Below are positions 7,218-15,886 of a stretch of 21,559 nt of DNA, in pieces; position 1 is the stretch's first letter; each line of letters opens with the position of its first letter. The position numbers and the translations under genes are program-made. Source of the DNA: Desulfobacula sp964636495 (GTDB lineage Bacteria > Desulfobacterota > Desulfobacteria > Desulfobacterales > Desulfobacteraceae). The DNA is taken from positions 1-21,559 of the forward strand of contig CAZWSL010000052.1 of assembly GCA_964636495.1 (NCBI GenBank), in the 5' to 3' direction. The notes under the pieces were generated by a model, which was not told the origin of the DNA, did no database searches, and saw only the letters and a program-made list of their open reading frames with translations.

Positions 7218-8306
7218 TTACTGAAGTATTTTTTCCGTCCATTCATTTATCCACACATCTCTTTTGGTATCAACTGATCCTGTATCCATGGGAGCTGGTT
7301 CTTTTGTAATTTTTGCATGATTTTTAAAAACATCAGGCAACTCAGCCCTGCTGTTTGCAGGAAAAACAAACATCTGTAAAGGGATATCTTCCTGAAAATC
7401 TTTTGATAAAATAAAATCCATGGTCTTTTTTGCAAGCTCCATGTTTTTTGTCCCTTTTAAAATACCGGCAAATTCAATCTGCCTGAAAGCTGAACCATTT
7501 TCGATAACCACATCTGTGGGAGCTTTATCCAGTTTTTTTTCAGCGTAAAACACCTCAGCTGCAGGGCTTGATGCATAACTGACTACAATGGGCCTGTCCC
7601 CTTTGGATGCAGCAGTAAATTTACCCCAGTATGCCTCTTTCCAGCCATTGGTGATCAATACATCATTGCTTTTCAATTTCTGCCAGTAATCAATATACCC
7701 TGATTCACCAAACCTGCTGATGGTGGCAAGCAGAAATGCAAGTCCAGGAGATGAAGTTGCCGGATTTTCAACAACACATAAGCTTTTATATTCCGGTTTG
7801 ATCAGATCCTCAAGCATGACAGGCGGTTTTTTCCCACTGTTTTTAAACCACTCAATATCATAATTGAGACATACATCACCAAAATCAACTGGAACAAGCC
7901 TGTTTTCCGGATCAAGACTCAGGCCGGGATCAACATCTGCAAGGTTATCCGGTGTATAGGATACAAACATATCTGCTTTTAACGCTCTGCTGAGAAATGT
8001 ATTATCAACCCCATAAAATATATCTGCAAGGGGATTGTTTTTTGAGAGGATCGCTTTGTTCAGTGCTTCCCCTGCATCACCTGATTTCAAAATCACCATC
8101 TTTGCATGAATTTTTTCTTCAAATTTTGCTATCAGCTCTTTGCTGACAGAAAAACTGTCATGGGTCATAATTGTAATTTCCAGCTCCCTGTCCGCGTTTA
8201 AACTTTGTTTTGCTGCCTCTTCTTCTTTCTGTTCATTGCCTGAACATGAAAAAAGAGTAACCATCAACAGAATCAGTACAATTAATGAAAACCTTAATTT
8301 CATCAT
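7218..8306 (-). CDS. thiB: Thiamine ABC transporter substrate-binding lipoprotein
   Basis: Binding protein (362 residues) that captures thiamine or its phosphates for ThiPQ. It begins with a hydrophobic signal ending in LFSC, so Cys21 is the likely lipidation site. Residue +2 is Ser, so no Asp retention signal is present. E. coli ThiB is a soluble periplasmic protein, so this anchored form differs. SYASSPAAEVFYAE and the C-terminal PLQMFVFPANSRAELP segment match the ThiB group of the iron/thiamine binding-protein superfamily. Two adjacent ATGs (8306, 8303) follow AGGAG by 5 and 8 nt; either may be used. The TPP riboswitch in its leader supports the assignment strongly. Confidence 0.92.
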   Translation of the reverse strand: MMKLRFSLIVLILLMVTLFSCSGNEQKEEEAAKQSLNADRELEITIMTHDSFSVSKELIAKFEEKIHAKMVILKSGDAGEALNKAILSKNNPLADIFYGVDNTFLSRALKADMFVSYTPDNLADVDPGLSLDPENRLVPVDFGDVCLNYDIEWFKNSGKKPPVMLEDLIKPEYKSLCVVENPATSSPGLAFLLATISRFGESGYIDYWQKLKSNDVLITNGWKEAYWGKFTAASKGDRPIVVSYASSPAAEVFYAEKKLDKAPTDVVIENGSAFRQIEFAGILKGTKNMELAKKTMDFILSKDFQEDIPLQMFVFPANSRAELPDVFKNHAKITKEPAPMDTGSVDTKRDVWINEWTEKILQ

Positions 8307-8376
8307 CTTTACTCCTAAAATAAAAAAACCACTCTCTGAATAACAGTATACCTGATAATCAAAGGATGGTCTTATT

Positions 8377-8471
8377 AAAATTCGTTCCCTCCGCCGGTAT
8401 GATCCGGATCAGGTTGTGACGGTCGGGTACTCCCCCTCTCAGTATGGCTGTCATACTCCCGCACAAATCTT
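8377..8471 (-). promoter_or_regulatory. TPP riboswitch (THI element)
   Basis: The minus strand carries the conserved TPP aptamer. P1 is AAGATTTG (8471-8464) with CGAATTTT (8384-8377), including two G-U pairs. P2 is CGGG/CCCG (8461-8458 with 8427-8424). P3 is AGTATG/CATACT (8457-8452 with 8446-8441), closed by the conserved CTGAGA (8442-8437). The second arm has ACCTGATC followed by P5 CCGG/CCGG (8407-8404 with 8397-8394) and GGAGGGAA. It sits just upstream of thiB, so TPP should switch off the uptake operon. The expression platform (8307-8376) is unclear. AAGACCAT could pair with GTGGTTTT ahead of a T-run at 8328-8322 to make a weak terminator; I see no obvious masking of the thiB ribosome binding site. 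Confidence 0.95.
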
Positions 8472-8484
8472 TTACCTTCTGAAT

Positions 8485-8513
8485 TTAATAAAAGTATTTA
8501 TACCAATAGTCAA
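8485..8513 (-). promoter_or_regulatory. Sigma70-like promoter of the thi operon
   Basis: Minus-strand TTGACT (8513-8508), a 17-nt spacer and TATTAA (8490-8485) put the transcription start near 8478, a few bases before the first aptamer helix, exactly where a riboswitch leader should begin. Confidence 0.6.
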
Positions 8514-8535
8514 GCCATTTATTCCGATCTGGATA

Positions 8536-8562
8536 TCTCCTGCAAAAAATTTAATCAGGAGA
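8536..8562. repeat. 7-bp inverted repeat upstream of the thi promoter
   Basis: TCTCCTG (8536-8542) and CAGGAGA (8556-8562) are perfect inverted repeats with a 13-nt AT-rich spacer, about 23 bp upstream of the -35 box. No T-run follows on either strand, so it is not a terminator; an operator is possible but unproven. Confidence 0.25.
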
Positions 8563-8593
8563 AACACATTTGGGTAGATAATTGCTGAGATGT

Positions 8594-8614
8594 AAAAAGA
8601 GTTACTTTCTCTTT
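8594..8614 (-). terminator. Weak hairpin at the end of rarA
   Basis: On the minus strand AAAGAG (8614-8609) pairs with CTCTTT (8601-8596), with the rarA stop codon in the 7-nt loop and two further T residues after it. It is AT-rich and short, so only a weak terminator candidate. Confidence 0.2.
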
Positions 8615-9930
8615 GACTTCAATTTAATCCAGGCATCCAGTCTCTGCTTAACGATTTTCTCATATCCATTACCGGTTGGAAAATAGAAATGCTGATTCTC
8701 TTTTTCAAAATCATCAGGCAGATAAGATTGTACAACAAAAGCGTGATCATAATTATGGGCATATTTATACCCCCTGCCGTAATTCAACTCTTTCATCAAT
8801 TTTGTGGGCGCATTTCTGATATGGAGGGGAACCGGGGAGTAACCTGTTTTTTTTATCATTTTTTTAACCGCTTTTAACGCTTTGTAAACAGCATTGCTTT
8901 TAGGAGCAGTAGAGAGATATATGGCTGCCTGGAACAGTGCAATATCACCTTCCGGATGGCCCAGTGTCCGGAAGGAGTCACTTGCATTCAAAGCCATTGT
9001 CAAAGCTCCCGGATCTGCAATACCGATATCTTCCGAGGCAAATCTTATCATTCTTCTCAAAAGATAGTATGGATCATCTCCTGCCATCAGCATACGTTCA
9101 AGCCAGTAGACGGCTGCATCAGGATCACTGCCCCGCATGCTTTTAATAAATGCGGAGATAAGATTATAATGCTCTTCACCTGCCTTGTCATAGAGGAGGG
9201 ATTTTTTTTCTATGGCAGCCTCAACATCTTTGATATCAATCTGCTCTTTTCCCTTAAAATGGAGGACTGCTGTTTCAAGGCTGGTTAAACCTATTCTGGC
9301 ATCACCGTCACAAACGCCTGCGATATGTTCAAGTGCTGCCCTGGACACTTTTTCCCTTTTACAGCCAAGACCTTTTGAAGTATCTGTCAAAGCACGCTCT
9401 AAAATCTTTATCATGCTTTCCCTGGACAGATTTTTCAAAGTAAATACCCTGCATCGTGATACAAGGGCAGGAATAATTTCAAAGGAGGGATTTTCAGTTG
9501 TTGCTCCCACAAGAGTGATAAGACCTTTTTCAACATGCAGGAGAAAGGCATCCTGCTGTGCCTTGTTAAACCGGTGAATCTCATCAACAAATAAAATCGT
9601 TCGTTTCTTATATAAAGACCTTCTCTCCCTTGCCTGGGAAATAATCTTCCTGATGTCTTTAACACCTGATAATACAGCGGAAATCTGCACAAATTCAGCT
9701 TTTGTCTTCTTTGCAATAATTCCGGCAAGTGTTGTCTTGCCACACCCTGGCGGTCCCCAGAGAATAATGGAAAACATTCTATCATCTTCAATAGCCTGGG
9801 CAAGAAGACTTCCTTTTGCAGTCAACTCCTGCTGCCCCACTATCTCATCCAGGTTTTCAGGCCGCATCCGGTCTGCAAGAGGCTGATACAGTGATTTCTC
9901 GGGACCATCTGTAAAATCAAATATATCCAT
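8602..9930 (-). CDS. rarA: Replication-associated recombination protein A
   Basis: AAA+ clamp-loader-like ATPase (442 residues; family RarA/MgsA/WRNIP1) that acts at stalled forks with SSB. Visible motifs: Walker A GPPGCGKTT (59-67), Walker B ILFVDE (112-117), sensor 1 GATTENPSF (142-150) and the arginine-finger region SRCR (158-161). The C-terminal tetramerisation part is also typical (AVYWLERMLMAGDDPYYLLRR, HIRNAPTKLMKELNYGRGYKYAH). Length is normal. No strong ribosome binding site precedes ATG 9930. It follows der by 35 nt and is probably the last gene of the long minus-strand run; the thi promoter and riboswitch lie just downstream. Confidence 0.97.
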   Translation of the reverse strand: MDIFDFTDGPEKSLYQPLADRMRPENLDEIVGQQELTAKGSLLAQAIEDDRMFSIILWGPPGCGKTTLAGIIAKKTKAEFVQISAVLSGVKDIRKIISQARERRSLYKKRTILFVDEIHRFNKAQQDAFLLHVEKGLITLVGATTENPSFEIIPALVSRCRVFTLKNLSRESMIKILERALTDTSKGLGCKREKVSRAALEHIAGVCDGDARIGLTSLETAVLHFKGKEQIDIKDVEAAIEKKSLLYDKAGEEHYNLISAFIKSMRGSDPDAAVYWLERMLMAGDDPYYLLRRMIRFASEDIGIADPGALTMALNASDSFRTLGHPEGDIALFQAAIYLSTAPKSNAVYKALKAVKKMIKKTGYSPVPLHIRNAPTKLMKELNYGRGYKYAHNYDHAFVVQSYLPDDFEKENQHFYFPTGNGYEKIVKQRLDAWIKLKSKRK

Positions 9931-9965
9931 GTGATATCTGTTTACTCATAGTGAATAGTGTTCAA

Positions 9966-11414
9966 TTACTCTTTTCCCGTGTCTCTCTGCCGCTTTCTCC
10001 TGCTCTGCTCTTTTCTCTGCTTCTGTTTTTTAGCAAGATGTTTTCTCTTTTTCTTAAAAATTCTTTCACTCTCTCTTGTTTTTGAAGAAAAATCAATCTT
10101 GCCTGTTTTTTCTCTGAAGTAAAGCCTGACCGGCGTATATTTCAAAGGGATCATCTGTCTAAGCTGATTTACAAGATATCGTTTATAAGAGAAGTGAATA
10201 CCCTTTGGAAAATTAACAAAACAGACAAAACAGGGTGGTTTTGCAGCAACCTGCGTGGCATAAAAAAATTTCAGCCTCCTGCCTCTATGCAGGGACGGCT
10301 CCTCTCTGAAGACAGCATCTTCAATGATCCTGTTTAAAACACCTGTACTGATTCTGTAACAATACTCCCTGTAAATTTTAACGACCTCATCCAGAATTTT
10401 ATGGCAGCGCTGCCCTGTAAGCGCAGAAATGGTAAGGGCTGGAGCATATGACAAAAATTTAGACTTATATCTTAAATCTTCCATATATTTTTTTACATTT
10501 TTTCGCTCTTTATCTAAGAGATCCCACTTGTTAAGCAGAAACATGGCTCCGCACCCTCTCTCTTCGGCATATCCTGCAATGGTTATATCCTGATCTGTAA
10601 CACCTTCATCACAGTCAATCAGTATTAAAGCGACATCACACTCATCAAGGCTTTTCAATGACTTCAGGATGGAGAATTTTTCAAGTTTTTTTTTAACCTT
10701 CCCCTTTCGCCTGATACCTGCAGTATCCACAAGGATAAATCTTCTGCCTCTATGCTCAACTTCAAGTTCGATAGCATCCCGGGTAGTGCCCGCTTTTTGA
10801 TTTACAACAACCCGTTTTTCTCCAAACAGCTGATTGGCAAGGGAAGATTTCCCCACATTGGGACGACCGACAATGGCTATTTTAATCTGCTCTTTATCTT
10901 CTTCCTGCATATCCCCGTATTGCGGCAGCACCTCAACAAGATCATCAAGGAAATCACCCACACCAATACCGTGTTCAGCTGAAATCATATAGAAGTTATC
11001 AATGCCAAGAGAATAAAACTCAAAAAGATCATCGTGCTGTTTGTAACTCTCTATTTTATTGATAATAAAGAACAGCGGCTTGGACATTCTGCGCAGGAAC
11101 AGAACAAGATCATTATCATGGGGTGAGAGACCTGACCTGCCATCCATGATAAGCACCAGAATATCAGCCTGCTCTGCTGCAATTGTCAGCTGTTCCTTTA
11201 TTTCAGAGGCAAAATAATCATCATCCGTGCTTAGAAAACCACCTGTATCAACAAGGGTAAATTCTATATCATTCCAGGCTGCATCTGCATAATGCCTGTC
11301 CCTTGTTACACCGGGCAAATCATCAACAAGAGCATCCCTATTTCGTGTAATCCTGTTAAACAAGGTAGATTTCCCCACATTGGGCCGGCCCAGAAGAGCC
11401 ACAACAGGTTTCAT
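9966..11414 (-). CDS. der: Ribosome assembly GTPase Der (EngA)
   Basis: Essential GTPase for 50S maturation, 482 residues, with two tandem G domains and a KH-like C-terminal domain. Domain 1 has GRPNVGKS (9-16), DTGG and a G4 of NKIE, where Glu replaces the usual Asp, a change I recall in domain 1 of other Der proteins. Domain 2 has a second GRPNVGKS, DTAG and a standard NKWD. A strongly basic Lys/Arg tail of about 45 residues ends the protein. The start at 11414 (MKPVVALLGRPN) is preceded by GGAG at 11424-11427 with 9-nt spacing. An in-frame ATG at 11486 would add 24 residues, which family length does not support. Confidence 0.97.
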   Translation of the reverse strand: MKPVVALLGRPNVGKSTLFNRITRNRDALVDDLPGVTRDRHYADAAWNDIEFTLVDTGGFLSTDDDYFASEIKEQLTIAAEQADILVLIMDGRSGLSPHDNDLVLFLRRMSKPLFFIINKIESYKQHDDLFEFYSLGIDNFYMISAEHGIGVGDFLDDLVEVLPQYGDMQEEDKEQIKIAIVGRPNVGKSSLANQLFGEKRVVVNQKAGTTRDAIELEVEHRGRRFILVDTAGIRRKGKVKKKLEKFSILKSLKSLDECDVALILIDCDEGVTDQDITIAGYAEERGCGAMFLLNKWDLLDKERKNVKKYMEDLRYKSKFLSYAPALTISALTGQRCHKILDEVVKIYREYCYRISTGVLNRIIEDAVFREEPSLHRGRRLKFFYATQVAAKPPCFVCFVNFPKGIHFSYKRYLVNQLRQMIPLKYTPVRLYFREKTGKIDFSSKTRESERIFKKKRKHLAKKQKQRKEQSRRKRQRDTGKE

Positions 11415-11449
11415 ATTTTTTATCTCCAGCAGTAAAACGTCAGTCAAAG

Positions 11450-11475
11450 GTCTGCCTGTCAGCATACCGGCAGAC
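11450..11475 (-). repeat. Hairpin in the der leader
   Basis: GTCTGCC (11450-11456) and GGCAGAC (11469-11475) are perfect 7-bp inverted repeats with a 12-nt loop, in the 98-nt gap between the ABC-2 permease gene and der. No T-run follows, so it is more likely an mRNA structure or chance than a terminator. Confidence 0.3.
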
Positions 11476-11512
11476 AGGAGTTCCATAACCTGATAAATAT
11501 ACTAAATTATTA

Positions 11513-12565
11513 CTATTTTGTCCAGGAAAAGAGAAAAGATCCAATACTCAGAAAAAGGAGGCTCATGGCAGAAAGTATTAAAATCTCAAAAGAGACATCA
11601 GAAAGGGTTGCTCCGTCATTTATTATTTTTCTCACCGCAGATAAAAAATGAGTGAGGGGAAAGATTTTTGCACTGTTTTGAACCCATGAAGATGCCCCTT
11701 CGAGTGAAAACCACACCTCAGATAAAAACATCATGGGCCAGCATATGAAATTGATAACACCATTGGCAACCTCCTCGCTGGTTCCCCTGCATGCGACAAT
11801 CAACCCGAGACAGACCAGACAGACACTCCCGGCTGTAAAAGCGACAAATGCATCAAAATATGATCCCTGCATATTAAAATCAAAAAGCAGATCACAGCCG
11901 AACCACACGGTAAAAGATGTTGAAAGTAAAATGATCACCCGTGATGCAAGCTGGGCAGCAAGGTATTCAAATGCAGTAACAGGAGTGGCCTTAAGACGTT
12001 TTAAAACACCACTTCTCCTGTACCTTACAATAACATATCCCACGCCGAACATGGATGAAAACATAATATTCATTCCAAGGATTCCGGGAAAAAGCCAGTC
12101 TATATATCGAATCTGTTCTCCCCCGATCTGCTGCTTGATAACTTTATCTTCAAACACCTTTTCAGGAATAATGGATTCTTTAACTATTTTCTCCATGATA
12201 TATCCCTTTGGCGATGAGTCATTCATCCAGTATTTTAATTTATTACTACTGTTTTCAAGCAGAATATCTATCTTGTGATGCAGCAGTTTTTCCATGGCAT
12301 CATCATGGTTTTCAAAGGGAACAATTTTTATATATTCACTCTTTTTAAGCCTGTCAGGAATGTTAAGCTTTTCAATTACCATATGACCGGGATCTGCCGG
12401 GAATACACCCAGCTTGAATTCTGATCTTGAGTCAGAACTGAAAATCACACCAAAACCGGCAACAATTAAAAAAGGGAACAGAATATTCCAGCCAAAACCG
12501 GCTCTGTCCCTTGTGAACTCAAAATTCCGGGCAGAAAATAATGCCCACATTCTTTTAAAGCTCAT
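11513..12565 (-). CDS. ABC-2 type transporter permease
   Basis: Inner-membrane exporter subunit of 350 residues. It has one N-terminal membrane helix (about 25-43), a periplasmic region of about 115 residues, then five or more helices with the ABC-2 connector RYRRSGVLKRLKATPV. This is the usual YhfK/DrrB-like layout. The partner ATPase is encoded immediately upstream with a 3-nt gap. AGGGAA within the end of that ATPase gene, 6 nt before this ATG, is the ribosome binding site. Substrate unknown: drug, lipid or glycan exporters all look like this. Confidence 0.9.
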   Translation of the reverse strand: MSFKRMWALFSARNFEFTRDRAGFGWNILFPFLIVAGFGVIFSSDSRSEFKLGVFPADPGHMVIEKLNIPDRLKKSEYIKIVPFENHDDAMEKLLHHKIDILLENSSNKLKYWMNDSSPKGYIMEKIVKESIIPEKVFEDKVIKQQIGGEQIRYIDWLFPGILGMNIMFSSMFGVGYVIVRYRRSGVLKRLKATPVTAFEYLAAQLASRVIILLSTSFTVWFGCDLLFDFNMQGSYFDAFVAFTAGSVCLVCLGLIVACRGTSEEVANGVINFICWPMMFLSEVWFSLEGASSWVQNSAKIFPLTHFLSAVRKIINDGATLSDVSFEILILSAMSLLFLSIGSFLFSWTK

Positions 12566-12568
12566 CTG

Positions 12569-13303
12569 CTATTCCCTTAAATTTTTACCGGTCAGTTTTA
12601 AAAAAACGGCTTCCAGGTTTCTCCGGGATGCAGCACGTTTACAATGTCTTTCAATCAGGCTGTCAGGAGAACCCTGCTCAATAATCCGCCCTTTGTCCAT
12701 AATGGCAATTGTATCACAAAGGTTTTGTGCCTCATCCATATAGTGGGTTGTCAATATGATGGTTTTCCCTTTTCTGTTCATATCCATGATAATTTCCCAA
12801 ATATGTTTTCTTGCCTGGGGGTCCAGGCCTGTGGAGGGTTCATCAAGAAAAATCAGTTCCGGGTCATTTATAAGAGCCAGTCCAAGGAGCAGTCTCTGGC
12901 GCTGACCACCTGAAATTTTATTGTTAAGCTTATCCTTTATATCTTCCAGCATGCACTGTTCAATAATATATTCTATCGGCAGACACTTGTCATAAAAAGA
13001 GCCAAAGGTTTTTAATGTCTCCCTGACACTCAGGTAAGCCAGGAGTTCTGTATGCTGAAACTGGATTCCTATTTTCTGGTTAAACGTCTTGTCCCTTGCA
13101 GCACCTTTATAGAGGATTGTACCGGAATCGGGACGGGTAATATTTTCAATCATCTCAACTGTTGTTGTTTTGCCTGCTCCGTTTGGTCCTAGAAGTCCGA
13201 AACAACTTCCCTGGACAATGGAAAGATTGATGGAGTCAACAGCTGTACTCCTGTTGTATGTTTTTGTTAAGTCTCTTGCTTCAACAATATATTGATTTCT
13301 CAT
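12569..13303 (-). CDS. ABC-2 type transporter ATP-binding protein
   Basis: ATPase subunit (244 residues) of an exporter. Walker A is GPNGAGKTT (39-47), signature ISGGQRQR (130-137, Ile for the usual Leu), Walker B LIFLDEP (150-156), then STGLD and switch His187 (TTHYMDEA). These are CcmA/DrrA-type exporter features. Its ATG overlaps the recD2 stop by one base (TAATG) and the permease gene follows after 3 nt, so ATPase and permease are one unit and are translated from the recD2 message. No regulator or biosynthetic gene nearby hints at the substrate. Confidence 0.93.
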   Translation of the reverse strand: MRNQYIVEARDLTKTYNRSTAVDSINLSIVQGSCFGLLGPNGAGKTTTVEMIENITRPDSGTILYKGAARDKTFNQKIGIQFQHTELLAYLSVRETLKTFGSFYDKCLPIEYIIEQCMLEDIKDKLNNKISGGQRQRLLLGLALINDPELIFLDEPSTGLDPQARKHIWEIIMDMNRKGKTIILTTHYMDEAQNLCDTIAIMDKGRIIEQGSPDSLIERHCKRAASRRNLEAVFLKLTGKNLRE

Positions 13304-15861
13304 TACTGCTGCCTAATCAGCCACTCGCTGTTATTATTCAAACTGCCATATTTCTGCAATAACGCCTGCAGCCCGGTCTGTCTTCTACTTATATCCTGGT
13401 TTTTGACAGACATTGCAAGGGCTTTTCTTGTACCGACAAATACTGCCAGTTTTCTTGCCCTTGTTATCCCCGTATAGATTAAATTCCTGAACAGCATTTT
13501 AAAATGCTGGGTAAGAACCGGGATAATAACTATTTCAAATTCACTGCCCTGGGATTTATGAATAGTGATCGCATATGCCAGATCAAGCTCCATCAGGTCA
13601 TTCTGCCTGTAGTGAATCATTCTGTTATCAGGAGAAAAAGAGACAGAACAGGTAAGGTCAATATTATTAATTTCGCTTATAACACCGATATCACCGTTAA
13701 AGACTCCCAGTTCATAATTATTCCGTCTGTGTATAACCCTGTCTCCTTCCCTGAACACCCTCTCTCCAACTTTTAACTGACGTTTCCCTTCAACCAGCGG
13801 ATTTGCTGTCTCCTGGATTACACTGTTCAGGCTGATAGTACCAAGGCTTCCCCTTGTCATTGGTGACAGGATCTGGATTTCTGACTCTCCATAATATTTG
13901 GGTATCCACTCCTGATACAGTTTCCTGACAACATCCTGGGCAGAAAAGCCATAATGGAGAGAAGACCACGGATGAACCTTTTTAACAACAGAAAGCAGTT
14001 CATCAACCCTGGTTTTCGCTTCACACACTTTTTGCAGATTAACATGCCGGAATTTCTCAGGGATCACTATTTCTGTCTCATAGGGGACAAACTTCTCATT
14101 TACCCTGAATTCAAATAATTGAGCATCTTCTGTGTCTCCGTTGTGACGACTCTCCTCTGTCACCCTGCTATCAATCGGTGTCAGTCTCAGATCATAAAAT
14201 TTTTTCACCTTTGTAATAAAACTTATCTGCTCTTTTGTCGCTTCATCAGAATCTATGAACAGGCAGTCTGTTTTCTCTTTCCAGACTGCTGGCTTTTTAA
14301 AGGGAGATTTTATCCATGGAATATCACCGCGATTAATCTGGTGTGCATATTTAACAATCAACGATTGTTCAGCCTGTCTGAATATCTTTGTCAGATTAAA
14401 ACAGGGAACCGTTTTTGAGGCAATAATATCTTTTAAGACATTACCTGCACCAACTGAGGGCAGCTGGTCCGGGTCACCTATGAAAAGAATCTGTGCATTT
14501 CCAGGCACTGCTTTTAACAGTGATGCCGTAAGGTTGATATCAAGCATTGAGCACTCATCAACAATAATAAAATCTGTTTTCAAGGGTGAGTTTTCATCTT
14601 TCTTGAACCTGCCGCTTTTCCATCCAAGCAGCCTGTGAATTGTTTTGGATCTCCTCCCTATTACATCTGTCATTCTCTGGGATGCCCTTCCTGTGGGAGC
14701 TGCTAAAACCACTTTTATACCCATGGCTTCAAGCAGTTTTACAATGATAAGGGTTGTTGTTGTTTTTCCACACCCCGGCCCGCCTGTCAGAACAGAAAAT
14801 TTCTCACACACAACACCTTTTACAGAGCCTGCCTGTTCATCACTCAAAGAGATTGACTTTGCTTTGCAGTAGAGGGAGATCCACCGCTCCACTCTTCTCT
14901 TCTCGATCTTTGGCGGATCACCTATATCAGCAATGCGTTTTGCAACATAACGTTCATCAAAATATATTGATTTTGAATAAAAACACGGTTCACTCAAGCC
15001 ATTATCCTGAATAATATCCCGCACCATTAACAGTTTTTCTTTTTCCATATATTTGAGAAGATCAATCAGTTTTTCTGACAGATCAATCTTCAGCAGCTCT
15101 TTAATCTGCCTGTCAATCTGAGACACACTGAGGTAACAGTGTCCAAAATTTCTGCTTGCAGAGAGAACATGCTTTATGCCGGCTATTATTCTCTGTTGAC
15201 TGTCAGAGGCAAGCCCTATGCTCAAAGCCACCTGATCTGCTGAAAAAAATCCTATGCCGTAAAAATCATTTGCCAGCCGGTAAGGATCCTGAGTAACGAT
15301 TCTTATTGCATCATCGCCATACTCTTTATAGATTCTGACAGCAAAAAGAGTGCTGATACCGTGAGACTGCAAGAACATCATAACTTCACGTATGGCTTTA
15401 TGTTCGCTCCAGGCTTCACTTATCATGTTCAGTTTTTTTTCTGCGATTCCCGGTACTTCTGTAAGTCTTTTTATATCTTTTTCAAAAACTTCCAGGGTCT
15501 GTCTCTCAAAATGGAGAACTATTTTCCGTGCGGTTTTCGGACCGACACCTTTAATCAGACCTGAGCCAAGATACTTTTCCAGGGCAGCAGTAGTTGCCGG
15601 TTTCTTCTCTTTTGCAAGATCTGCCTGGAACTGTCGCCCGTATTTTGGATGAATCCTCCATGAACCACTGAATTCCATTGTGGCTCCTGCAAATACTTTT
15701 GTCTGATGAACAACAACTGTCTCTTTTCCATGTGGATTGTTAAACGGCATAATTTTTAAAATTGACCACCCATTATCAGGGTTATGAAATGTTACCCTGT
15801 CGACAATACCAGTCAGGACTTCATTTATTGTACCGGTTTGATTAACAGTCAGCTGCTTCAT
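13303..15861 (-). CDS. recD2: RecD2-like 5'-3' DNA helicase
   Basis: SF1B helicase of 852 residues, the RecBC-independent RecD2 (YrrC) type. An N-terminal OB-like domain and helix-hairpin-helix repeats (LIKGVGPKTARKI at 102-114, EVPGIAEKKL at 135-144) precede the motor. Motor motifs: Walker A GGPGCGKTT (360-368), Walker B FIIVDECSM (431-439), GDPDQLPSVGAG (462-473), SPMTRG (666-671), AITIHKSQGSEF (764-775) and YTGITRAR (796-803). All are intact. About 90-100 residues (545-650) sit between the FID strand and SPMTRG and are absent from shorter RecD2 proteins. Predicted role: fork or gap repair. It starts 25 nt after surE with a poor ribosome binding site and overlaps the ABC ATPase start. Confidence 0.95.
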   Translation of the reverse strand: MKQLTVNQTGTINEVLTGIVDRVTFHNPDNGWSILKIMPFNNPHGKETVVVHQTKVFAGATMEFSGSWRIHPKYGRQFQADLAKEKKPATTAALEKYLGSGLIKGVGPKTARKIVLHFERQTLEVFEKDIKRLTEVPGIAEKKLNMISEAWSEHKAIREVMMFLQSHGISTLFAVRIYKEYGDDAIRIVTQDPYRLANDFYGIGFFSADQVALSIGLASDSQQRIIAGIKHVLSASRNFGHCYLSVSQIDRQIKELLKIDLSEKLIDLLKYMEKEKLLMVRDIIQDNGLSEPCFYSKSIYFDERYVAKRIADIGDPPKIEKRRVERWISLYCKAKSISLSDEQAGSVKGVVCEKFSVLTGGPGCGKTTTTLIIVKLLEAMGIKVVLAAPTGRASQRMTDVIGRRSKTIHRLLGWKSGRFKKDENSPLKTDFIIVDECSMLDINLTASLLKAVPGNAQILFIGDPDQLPSVGAGNVLKDIIASKTVPCFNLTKIFRQAEQSLIVKYAHQINRGDIPWIKSPFKKPAVWKEKTDCLFIDSDEATKEQISFITKVKKFYDLRLTPIDSRVTEESRHNGDTEDAQLFEFRVNEKFVPYETEIVIPEKFRHVNLQKVCEAKTRVDELLSVVKKVHPWSSLHYGFSAQDVVRKLYQEWIPKYYGESEIQILSPMTRGSLGTISLNSVIQETANPLVEGKRQLKVGERVFREGDRVIHRRNNYELGVFNGDIGVISEINNIDLTCSVSFSPDNRMIHYRQNDLMELDLAYAITIHKSQGSEFEIVIIPVLTQHFKMLFRNLIYTGITRARKLAVFVGTRKALAMSVKNQDISRRQTGLQALLQKYGSLNNNSEWLIRQQ

Positions 15862-15886
15862 AAAAAATTATTCATCTCTAAATATA

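Noticed and set aside
10990..11120. Loss of function in the first Der G domain because of NKIE instead of NKxD
   Set aside because: All other G motifs are intact and I recall Glu at this place in domain 1 of other Der proteins, so it is treated as normal variation.
11415..11486. Longer Der with 24 extra N-terminal residues
   Set aside because: The GGAG ribosome binding site and family length support the start at 11414; the upstream codons cover a hairpin and look like leader.
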